From the NCBI RefSeq assembly GCF_022539505.1, contig NC_061510.1, positions 263,199,687 to 263,263,686 of the forward strand: a stretch of DNA of 64,000 bases, in the 5' to 3' direction. Positions 22,988-33,900 of the stretch are shown piece by piece (within the stretch, counting starts at the first letter, position 1; the number at the start of each line of letters is the position of its first letter). The notes beneath the pieces are model-generated. The model saw only the letters and a program-made list of their open reading frames with translations. It was not told where the DNA came from and did no database searches. Source of the stretch: Lolium rigidum (lineage: Eukaryota; Streptophyta; Magnoliopsida; Poales; Poaceae). Both the position numbers and the translations under genes were made by a program.

Positions 22988-24671
22988 GGGCATCTCCAAC
23001 GCGGCGACCCATCCCGCGCCCGCGCGTCCGGATGGGTCGAACCAGACAAACTGCGGCCCAACGCGGCCACGCATCGCAAATGCGGATGGCCTCGGGTGTC
23101 CGGGATGACCCAAACCCGGCGCAAATCTGGGCCAGGTTTGCGTGGCCGCGGATGGCACGCGGCGTCCTCGCGTGTCCGCCTGGTTCGTGTGGCTGGCCCA
23201 CCTATCGGTGCTCCAGTCCTATTAAATGTGGACTTGGGAGGGGGACTGTCCCTATCCAGTCCCCACTCTCCACTCCGGCCGCACGCACGAGCTCGAGCTT
23301 CCGCGCCGCCATGGCCCTGAAGCGGGAGTTCGAGCCATCCGCCAACGACCACGAGGCCGGCAGCAGCCGGCGAACCGCGCCGGCGGCGTTCGAGATGGGG
23401 CCGCCGGCTCCTCCCATCCGCGACCGGATTTACGTCACCATAGCGGTGGCACATATGTTCTGGGATGCCGTCAGCCCAATGCCATGGGGCGATGTGCGCC
23501 TCCCCCCGGCTGGCACCTGAGCCCAGATCGGGTTTCGGTGCCTCCGATCCCGGGCTCCGGCCGCGCCCGCATCGCGGAGATCCGGAGGCGCCGCGCGCAG
23601 CTGCCGGCGGACCTCCGGGAGTACCCCGCCTACGGCGACACAAGACACAAGTCCCAACTGGGGCTTGTGGTTCGACGTGGAGCACGATGCGCGCCGGCGC
23701 ACGTGCTTCACCTCAGCGACGTCGAGGCCTCGCGCGCAGCCGCGCACGCCTGCTAGGCGGGCTGGCCGCCGCCCCGACGGCCTCTACATCAACGAGCCCG
23801 CGGTGGCGCCACAGGCCCAGCCCCAGCCTAGCCCTAGGAGGAGGATGACCCCGAGCTGCAGGCGGCGCTGGCGGCGTCCCGCGAGCTCAACGACCTCGAG
23901 GAGCTGACCAAACGGCCGCACCTCGCTGAGACGCTGCGTGCCTCCGCGCTGAAGGAGATGGCCAGGAAGGCCCAGGAGGACGCCCAGGCGGAGGCGTGGG
24001 CCTTCCTCGACATGGCGCGCCGGCAGGAGGAGGCCACGGGCCAGACCGCGCTCCGAGAGGAGGAGGAGCGCCAGGCCACGCTTCGGGCGGAGGAGGAGTG
24101 TCAGGCCGCGCTCCGGCAGGAAGCGGAGCTGCAGGCCGCTGCGGCGGAGCAGCTCCGGAAGGAGGCCGCGTGGCTAGCACGCCTGCACAGGCCGGCGAGC
24201 CCTCCGGACCCGCACTCCGCCTGGGAAAGGGCGCAGTGGTCGCCCTGGCCGGAGTCCCCGGCGCCCTCCGGCGTGTCCAGCCGGAACAACGCGTCGCCGC
24301 CGGGGGCGTCGTCCTCATCGACGGCAACGACGACGAGTACTACTGGGAGTAGGGTAGCACACCGGCGGCCACCGCGTCCCAAAACCTGGCCTAGGGTTTC
24401 CTCTTTATTTTTTTAGTTTAAAGCCCATATAGGACTTTCTTTTGTGTAAAAATTGCCCAAAATAGCGCTAAGTTTAATGAACTCTAGTAAGTATAATTTT
24501 TTGTTGTTGTTTTCCTTTTTTATGTTTTTTTGACATTTGCGCTGCGTCCGCGTGTTGGACGTAGCGTGCGACCTAAACGGACACGCTGACCGCTGTTCGA
24601 GTGTCCGCGCGACCATTCAAACGACTCAAAACGGACTCGCGTCCGTTTGGGTCGGCCCGTTGGAGATGCCG
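22988..24671 (+). mobile_element. TIR-bounded DNA element, PIF/Harbinger-like
   Basis: The left end GGCATCTCCAACGCGGCGAC (from 22989) and the right end, read on the minus strand from about 24670, GGCATCTCCAACGGGCCGAC, form imperfect terminal inverted repeats of about 24 bp. Such GGCATCTCCAAC ends are common in grass PIF/Harbinger-type elements. A 3-bp TA-containing target duplication is expected; the flanks (GTA left, TTA near the right end) do not give a clean match. The element carries a degraded open reading frame of its own and ends 237 bp before the FANCM start codon. Confidence 0.6.
23311..24352 (+). pseudogene. Degraded ORF inside the TIR element, function unknown
   Basis: It begins at ATG 23311 (MALKREFEPSANDHEAGSSR) with PPIRDRIYVTIAVAHMFWDA and SPMPWGDVRLPPAG. 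It continues in shifted frames with WHLSPDRVSVPPIPGSGRAR, AEIRRRRAQLPADLRE and LWFDVEHDARRR, then a long Ala/Glu/Arg coiled coil (ALREEEERQATLRAEEECQA), and closes with VLIDGNDDEYYWE and TAG at 24352. At least three frameshifts are needed to follow it. A TATA-like TATTAAAT at 23219 precedes it. I recognise no enzymatic domain; it looks like a transposon-borne protein family of grasses. Confidence 0.55.
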
Positions 24672-24907
24672 CTTAGCCAGTGCTCTTTTGTCCGACTAAA
24701 CTACAGTAGGCAGCAATTTAGCTGGGCCGGGCTATTGGATACCCAAAGCAGCCCGTTTAACGCTTGACTCGGCCCATAATTTGCTCACCATCTCTCTCTC
24801 TCCTTTTCGTCTCCGAAACTCCCCATTTCCCCGCCCCTTTCCCTCCCGAAATCCCCAATTCCCCAACCTCGGCGAACCTTCCCGGAGCGGCCAAGCCGAG
24901 CCGCCCG
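24672..24907 (+). promoter_or_regulatory. FANCM promoter-proximal region and 5' UTR
   Basis: This 236-bp stretch separates the TIR element from the FANCM ATG. It holds TGGGCC at 24724-24729 and GGCCCA near 24771, the two orientations of the site II (TGGGCY) motif bound by TCP factors and common upstream of plant replication, cell-cycle and ribosomal genes. A pyrimidine-rich CTCTCTCTCTCC tract at about 24793 is typical of a plant 5' UTR. No convincing TATA box was seen. Confidence 0.5.
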
Positions 24908-27900
24908 ATGGCGGCGCCTCCACCGCCCTACGCCCCTGCCGTCGCCGTAGACGACGAAGAAGACGACGTAAGCTCGCGGCTCGCCCCTTCCTCCCCCCCT
25001 CTCCCGTCTACGTGCTCACGCCCCCTTTCTCCAAACCCTAACCCCAGGGCTTCGACTGGGAGGCGGCCGTGCGCGAGATCGACAGCGCCTGCGCCCTCGC
25101 CTCAGCCTCCAAGCCCGCCGTTTCGAACCCGGCCCCCCCGCCGCCGCCGCCGCGCCAACCCTCGCCGTACCCACCGTCGGCCGCGGCGGCGCCGTTCTCC
25201 CACGGGCCGTCCGCGGGTGGCGCGCGGCAGTCGACGCTCGACCGTTTCGTCGACTCCTTCACCAAGAGACAGTTAGCGAAGGAGCGGCCGCCCCCAGCGC
25301 CGGTGGTTCCCGTGGCGGCAGCGGTGCCGCCTGCCAGCAGAGGGGGGCGCTTCGCGGCACGCCCGGACGAGGGGTGCTCGCGGGGTGCAGGCAGGGAGGA
25401 GATCGTGGAGGGGGCCTGCGCCGTCGCGCTGGACCACGAGGCAGTGCAGACATGGGTCTATCCAAGTGAGTGTGTAACTGTCTTGGATTTCTGTATGCAT
25501 CTTTCGCCACTGACTTAAGTTCTGATGTAGGTATTTTCTTATGTCGCGTAGCATGTGGGCATGTGACTGTTTTTTTTGTGACATACATACACGCCTCCCT
25601 GTCAATGTATTTAGTGATGCACAGTACTAGAAATGTCGTTTTCGGTGATGCTGAGGACTACCGACTTGCTCAAAGACCTTATTTAGGCTGCCCTGGCTTA
25701 TCTTTTGATCTGCCATCAACAGGATTCCTGGGTGAATTGTATGAAATGAGTGGGGTTTAGAGTCTTTAAGACCAAGAGTTTAATTGTTTTACATGTTTTA
25801 CTAGTCGAGTAATCAGTTTTGAATTCACTCTAATTTTTTTTTGACATTGCATTGAAAATTAGGAATCGTATGTAACACACACATAATATAGGCAAACCTA
25901 CCAGCGAAAAAAAAAATGTACATAATTACAAGAGCATGTGCTCGATGAGTCGAACCTCGTTACCTTGATGAATTACCGGTAAGAGAAATTCATAGCTGCA
26001 CAGTACATTTTTTTGTGTGTAGTGAACATGGTTTTAAAGGCGTCGCGCGTCCAAGCGCTCCCTGTCCGCCTTGGATAAACGGGTGTCGCCTAAGCGTCAG
26101 AGCGCCCCTCCTCCGCCTTGAGACGCCTTAACGCCTTTAAAACCATGGTAGTGAATTTCAAGTTTTACCCCTTAGCTGTGCGTTTGTGACAGCAATTACC
26201 CTATTTACTGAAAATTCTACTGGAATACGTCATATAAGAAACTTTGAACCCTGTCTTGCCAATTTTAGCATTTTGCACTTTATTACATAGACGGCATGTT
26301 AGGTCATTGTGGTGCCAAAGTTCAGTAAAGTTTGGAGGGCGTTTTCTGCGGTCATGTCAGCTTTCTATCCTCCAGCTGTTTCACTCTTCGTTGTCCTCCT
26401 CATATCCTCTAACCTCGATTATCACCTCACGCCTAGGTAGCCCAGCCGGCATGCATCAGAGAAAGATGGTCCAACGTTTCTTGAATGGAGTAATTTCGAC
26501 GAATGTTCACTAGATGGGGTAATTGGTGTCATGAACATACAAGTGGGGGGTAAAAAGTGGAATTCACTCTAATTATTTTTTGGGCATTGCATTGAAATTA
26601 GGAATCATATGTAACACACCATAATATAGGCAAACCTACCAGCGAAAAAAATGTACATAATTACAAGAGCATGTGCTCAATGAGTCGAACCTTGTTACCT
26701 TGATGAATTACCGGTAAGAGAAATTCATAGCTGCACGGTGCATAGAATTTTTTTAATTGCCTGAAGTATAAGAGTTTGGTTGGTTGGTGTCTTTGGCCTG
26801 GTCCTGTGTTAGATTAGTTTAGCGCGTAAAGGACTCCACAGACCACAGTCCACGTCCATCATAGTGCAAGGAAAATTGAGGCAAAAGTATAAAGCTCTAT
26901 CTCCATCAATGTTGTACCAGATCCATCTCATCCACAACCAAGTGGCTTCCATGGAGGTCCTTTGTCAAGTGGGGAGAACATCGGTTTGGTGAAGCATCTG
27001 AATAGTTAGGAGGGCAATAGCCACAGGAGCAGGCAATGCCTCCTTCCCAGCACCCTTGCGAACAGCAGCAAACCCATGTGGCGCATGAGTGTACACTTTG
27101 GCACTAGTTCCCACTAGTCAAGGCAGCAGATTCGTCTGCGTTTGCTCCCTTCGATCATGGTGGCAGATACAACAGAGCCGGCCGCCAAGCCGGCCATAAC
27201 ACACGAGACAAGAGGATTGACAGCTGGCTACCAACGGACGTAGCTACAGTGACATCGGAGAAGGCTACTGGTGGCAATATGAACAAATACATGGTGTGGG
27301 CAATTGCTTGATTCTTCCCAGTTGCTGGATAATTGACCGGTTAGTTACCAAATATGACCGCAGAAAATCGGATATTCTCGGATTGTAGTGAAACCGTGCT
27401 AAGGTGGAGAAGGAAGAGGACAGGAAAGAAGGAAGGCAGCGGCAGTGTGGTATTAGAGATAATCTCTTCCTTGTGCGTTAGGCTTAGGGTCACCCTTTCA
27501 ACAGACCAGAATACTAAGCTGCAGATCAGCCTTATGTTTGCTCTCCTGTTCTTTCTTTTTCAGTTTTTCTTCTTCCCCGGTTCGCCTGCTGTTAGTTGCT
27601 CCTTGTGGCCTTAGCTTCTACTTGTGGACGTTCACTTGGCACTAATCGGCATGCTACCTTGCGTCTCCTCAAACACTACGTGGAACTCCTGTCAAAGATT
27701 CTGTTTTTTAAATGGTTCAATACTGCTATAAAGTATAGACATGTTTTTTTAGAAGAAATGTAAGTATTTCTAGGGTTCACACTTTGTAAATATGATGTTT
27801 GTAACTTCTTTACCTTTTGTTCAAATGCTGCAGCTAATATAGAAGTCCGAGAATACCAGCTATATATTGTCCAGAAGGCCTTGTTTACAAATACACTAGT

Positions 27901-30900
27901 GGCTTTGCCAACTGGACTTGGCAAAACATTTATCGCTGCAGTAGTGATGTATAACTATTTTAGATGGTTTCCTGAAGGTAAGGTCTGGGCCCAAACTGGT
28001 ACCAAAGGTACTTACTGACAAATTACTCTCGTTAACTGATACATTTGAAAACATCAGGTAAAATAGTATTTACTGCCCCTTCACGTCCGCTTGTCACTCA
28101 GCAAATTGAGGCATGTCATAATACAGTGGGTATACCACAGGTACTAAAATTTATGTTGCATATTTCATGCTTCTCTGGTGTCTGATGAATATTAGCGTAT
28201 TTTCTCGGGCAGTCCTGTAGGCTGTAGATTAATTAGATTTACTTGTTTGCAGGAGTGGACGATTGATATGAAAGGCAATCTAAGCCCTGAGAAGCGTTCA
28301 AGTTTTTGGAAGTCCAAAAGAGTATTTTTTGTCACTCCACAGATTCTTGAAAATGATATACATTCTGGTGATTTCCCTGAATGTTTCTGGTATTTCTTAT
28401 TAATCTTTATTGGTATTTTTTTTGTATTTATTTAAGTTGTCATTGTAGGATTCATTTGTTTATTTAGATTTAGAATGAATCAGGCACGAGCTAAATTTCG
28501 TGCAGATGGGAACATATACAAATGTCTACCCAGGAAAAACCATCCATAACTCATAACTGGATAATTTATACAAATGTGTACACAGGAGACCAGGTCATAA
28601 CTATGTAATTGCCTCATTCCAAATCAATGTTACTCATTCTATGCCACCTTCTCATCTAGTACATTAATGTTTGGATTGACTATTTCGATACTAGATTACG
28701 TACAGTAGGCCTTTTAGTGTCTTGTCAACTTTGCTGTTACTGTATCCTCATTTTTTCTCTGATTTGATGTTATAAAGTTTTCTTGTAACAGGTATATGCG
28801 TGATGAAACAGCTAGTTTGCTTGGTGATAGATGAAGCTCATAGAGCTTCAGGAAATTATGCTTACTGCACTGCTGTTCGTAAGGCATGTTTGATGCTCAA
28901 GTACTTTATCCATCATATCATCTGATTTTACTATGCACATGTCTTGTGTTAGTATATCATCTTGTTTTTTTTTCTCCATTATTAAGCTCATTTAATTGAT
29001 GACATCAGTAAAATAAGTTAGTTGTATGTGTGCTACGACTTCTGCATGTTCATTCTTTATTTTCTTCTATGTTGACAGTTGGTGGCATCACATGTACCAT
29101 TAAGAATTTTAGCTCTGACTGCTACACCAGGATGTAAGTGTGCACATTATGATTGAATACTTGCTAAAAAATGAAATGCTTTATAATTTACCAATCTATC
29201 TTGATTGCCATTCAGCAAAGCATCCAGATATCCAAGGTGTTATCAACAATTTATGCATTTCAGAGTTGGTTCATCGTGATGAAAGTGATCCTGAAGTCCA
29301 ACGATATGTTAACACACGTACAGTTGACCTTGTAAAGGTGTGGATGAACTGTGGTAGATTCGTAATATGTCGTTTTTCAGTGCTGTGGAATTTACCTGTT
29401 TCAGTGCAGGTTCCTGTTGGCAGTGATACAATTCAAGTTAACGAGAAGCTTTTGGAAATTATACGTCCATATATTGCCCAATTGTGTGCTGCTGGGGTGA
29501 TTGACAATAGGAATGCTGAAAACGTATGTTTCTTAGTCTCTTGAATACTTCAATCATCATGTTGACTATGATTTGCTGCACCCACTTCTAATTTGCTACA
29601 CATGTACATTATTAATTGGTTACCTGTTGTTGCCAGTGGAGCTCACACCAACTGCACATTCTGAGGGAGAAATTCAACCAAGCACCCCCACCAAACATTC
29701 CTATTGAAAAGAAACATGAAATTCGCAGATCTTTTGCAGCTGCCTTCTCACTTTGTCGCATAAGTAAATTGCTTTTGAGCCATGGAATCATGCAGGCATA
29801 TCAGGCGATTGAAGCTAATTTGAATGAAGGGTATTGTTTACACCCATTTCCACTACATGATTTTACTTGTATATGAATAGTAGTGCATAATTAAGCCCCT
29901 AAGGATTTTGTGGGCAACATTCTCTTTGGCATCTAATAATATCCTTGCTGAGTCTTATTTTTCTTCATCTCAGAAGTAATCTTAGTAATATCTCGATATA
30001 TTCAGACTTCAAGATGGGTCAGTGGAGTGTAGTTCCCTTTGAGCTGTTCCATTCACTTCTGAATGTTGATGTACTTCTGGTAATATATGTGATAATCAAT
30101 GAAATTATCTGCACCTATCCTGTTTTTCATCCTTTATGAACCAACTGGACTAAGAAGTCTATGGATCTGGAGCACAGTTTTTTTTTTTACAGCATGAGCA
30201 TGCAGAACTTAATACCAAATTGCTATTGGAGTTGACTAGGATTATAGTTTGTACCTTTGTATTGTTCTGTGATTATGTCATATTAATAAAACAATACTTT
30301 GAGAGTTTATAAAACTTTGGTTTCTTGATTGTGTGTACCCTCTACGTATTTTCACGAGTAAGCCTTTTGTGCCTCACACCATGGTTCTTCTTTACTGAAG
30401 GGCGTGGAATATGTTCTCAAGGATTGAGGCCTTTGCCAGAGCAAAGGAAATGATGCAGAGCTTCTTAAACAAGGGCGTGTCCAGTCCAAAAGTGCAGAAA
30501 TTGGTAGAAGTGCTAATCGATCATTTCCGTAAGCAACTTTCTACTTATGTAGTAATGGCATATAATTTGTCGATTTAACTCGACTATTGTAATCTCACGC
30601 TGGACCTGGCTCTCAGTCTAGCATTATGTCTGAGAATGGCACTCTTCTGTTAGCTTGCATCTGCTCCCCCTAAACTGTAACAGGTCCCATCTCTCCAAAT
30701 TTAACGTAATTTGTAAGAATAGTAGCTCTTGTGTGGCTTAGTAGTCAGTTGTCCTAAATTGTGAAACTTGGCTGCCCAGTTATTGCTTGTTATCAGAACA
30801 CTTGATACTACCCACACTACTATGCGGGCAAATGTGGCACTATTGTAATATGCTTTGTGTAGGAACACATGACTTTATCAAAATTCATATGTGCATGTCA

Positions 30901-33900
30901 TGTGGAAAGAGCCTTCTGTATCAATTGGCTTCAACAGTTTATGTTCTTATGAACTAAAACTTAGTAAACTTTACACTGATGTTTTCGTGACTGGTAATTT
31001 TTATGCAGAAAAAAACAATCCAAAGGACTCAAGGGTGATTATCTTTTCACATTACCGTGAAAGTGTCAAGTAAGAGCCTTACCTTGTACTAGCTGTATCT
31101 ATTATGTAGCAGTAGCACTTCACAGTTTATGTATCTATTTCTAGATTGAAAAGCTCGTCGCTATACAGTTTCTTTTGTCATTGTGTGTGTTGTGATAAAA
31201 AAACGAAAGTCATATGTCATCAACTCACCATTATCTACTCACACGTCTGGAAAGTGTCAAGAGCCAAACCTTGTAAGATTCTTTACAGCTATTGTGAAGC
31301 TTTGAGCACACTTGAGACATCATTTGTTCTTATTGTAAAATTGGTCAACAGTTTTGTGCAGAGTTTTTGTGTGGGATCATGCCCAAGGATCAAACCTAGG
31401 GGCTCTGTTTTTAGTCACTACTGCTCATTGCATGGGACCTATATTTCATCACACAGCCCTGTCCTGCAAATTTATAGTAGAAGTTAGCCATGCATGGATT
31501 AAACAGTTTTTTCACCATGCGGAACATGTACCGCTTACTAGCGTATGTAAGATGGACTCTTTTTGTTGGAATTCACTTGCTACTGTTTTGTTAAACCTTA
31601 CACCCATTCAAGCTGTGCCTTATTTTCTTGGCTAGCAATCAGAAAAACGTCTGTAATTTTTCTTAGAGAACGTAAACAATATTTATAGTAGTAAAGTATT
31701 TGTGTTTTGCTTGAATATCATATTAGAAGTCTGAACGTTGTATTGGTTGCTTTGAATCACAGAGAAATACTAGGTGCATTAGGAGGCAGTTGTACCAATT
31801 TTTTCAGACCTGCTCAATTCATCGGTCAGAGCTCTGCAGGTATGATGATGGATCAGTGATCTTGAATATGCCATGTATTTAGGTTTATTAATATTAATAT
31901 ATTAATATGTAGAAAATATGGCGCGTTAAAAAGATGAACACATATCATGGGTTCTGCAATCACATGGTTTACTTTAAACGTTTTGTGCTTTACAGGCGAC
32001 AGGCTGAAGGGGCAGACACAGAAAATGCAACAAGCTATTTTGCAGGTATTAAAACAAACCTAACTATTGCAGCCCCCACCCCCGCCCCCCTCTCAACTCA
32101 TCATGTAAACTGCTTACAGAAATTTCGATCTGGGGAATACAATATTCTAGTGGCAACATCAATTGGCGAGGAAGGACTAGATATTGTGGAGGTTGATCTT
32201 GTGATCTGTTTCGATGCCAATGTCTCTCCATTAAGAATGATTCAACGCATGGGAAGAACTGGGCGGAAAAATGATGGGCGAGTTGATATCCTTTCGTGAT
32301 GATGAAAACTTATCATGTCCAGCAAAGATAAAGATATCGAGTTGCATTTTTTTATACAACATGTTTTTCCTCTCGTAGTCATTGGTCACCTTAACTGTCC
32401 AAACTGGTGTTGGCTTGTGAAGGACATGAGTTGCAAGGGTACAAAAAGAAACAAGGAAGTACTCGGACAATGAAAAATCTATTGCGCAAACAGGATAACT
32501 TTGATTTCCATGCTAGTCCTAGGATGGTAATATCGTTTGATCTGTTTGTTGATATAACCGTTTCATCACTCTGGAGGTTTTCTAATTGCGCTATCCATTT
32601 GAACAGGTTCCGCATATCTATAAACCGGAAGTTAAATATGTCAAATTGTCAATAGAGAAGTATGTTCCTTGTTTAAAGAAACGAAAAGTTGATGTTAGTT
32701 GCGCATCACCAATTTTGAACAAGATGTCAGTGGAAGATGACCAACTGATTGCTCGGTACTTTAGTGCATGCAAAGAGGATATTTGGAAGCCATCTCTTGT
32801 TGCATTTCCTAGTTTCCAGGTTTCTCCCTGTGATATCTATAAAGTACCTCATTCTTTCCGAACAACAGATATGCTAATTGATGCTATGCAACGACTTCAA
32901 GATCTTTCTTTCTCTAGGACAAAGGTAGATTTATTGTACATGCGAGAGTTCATTTTATTTTCCTTTTTAATTTTATGAATGAACTAGAAGTTCTAATGCT
33001 GATCCTGAACACTTGCTCAGTGTGGAACCCCCTTGCGAGAACCTGCTGATGTAGCAGCTCTGAAGGATCAGCCACTGGAAGGTCATTACTATCCGACTGG
33101 ACAAGTTGCACATAGTAAAAGTGTTTGCGTGACAAGTTCTCCACTAAAAAAATATCCTTTACACTCTTTCTTCTGTGGAGATTATGTAGCTGTGGATATT
33201 AAAGGTTACGTTTCAATCACCTTTGTACCTGCCGTGCTGAGGACATCTGAATTCCATAAGGACACACAGAATGTGAATTGGCAATATAAAGTCCAGAACA
33301 AGATGGCTCCTTACAAATTGACAACAGAAGTCAGTGGTCCAAGAACAGATGGTGCTTATTCAAGCAAACCGATATTTGCAGATAGTGCATCAAATTTGGA
33401 TCCCCATTCCCCGGATTATTCTGAACAATATGACCCTGGCACGCATGTACTTATTCGTACAACACCATCTAAATCATTTTCAAGCCCAACAGAAAAATGG
33501 GGCACACCATGCAATACTAAATTAGCGAGCCCAGCTTTGTCAGTTCAGGAAGACACGGAACTTAGTCCCAGGCTAACACATTATATTGAAGAAGGAATTG
33601 TTCCCGAGTCTCCAGTCCTTGAAGCTAGCCACCAGAGACTTGAAACAGAAAGAGCTTCTGATGTTTGTTTTGTTCCTAAGGTTGATTATTCAAAAGCACA
33701 CACTCAGGGCAATGGGCCAGGATGCCATGATGGATCATTGAGCTTCGGGGAAAAGGGCCAATTTCCCGCTGGGGTCACTGAAGTTCTTGGATTAACCAGG
33801 GATAATGTATTAGGTCAGACTCAAGAAGAGGCAGAAGAGCCTTCAAATGTGAAAATATGTAGTCCTGCTGCTCGCACTCCTACAGCAAATCTGCTCTGTG

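Larger units (their letters stand above)
25466..27833 (+). other. FANCM intron 2, with transposon debris
   Basis: At 2.4 kb this is the longest intron. It holds a pair of direct repeats (25821-26008 and 26560-26743), a 121-bp hAT MITE (26027-26147) and a pair of inverted repeats (26151-26204 and 26514-26567). The remainder (26744-27833) shows no recognisable element or gene. Donor GTGAGT, acceptor GCTGCAG. Confidence 0.8.

Noticed and set aside
28879..28884. GT donor (GTAAGG) for FANCM intron 6
   Set aside because: It leaves the exon in the wrong phase for exon 7; the GC donor five bases downstream keeps the frame and the expected protein sequence.
32286..32299. Reading FANCM exon 15 through to a stop (GRVDILS, stop)
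   Set aside because: It would truncate the protein after motif VI, while the AT-AC splice restores GRVVVLACEG in frame with minor-class signals at all sites.
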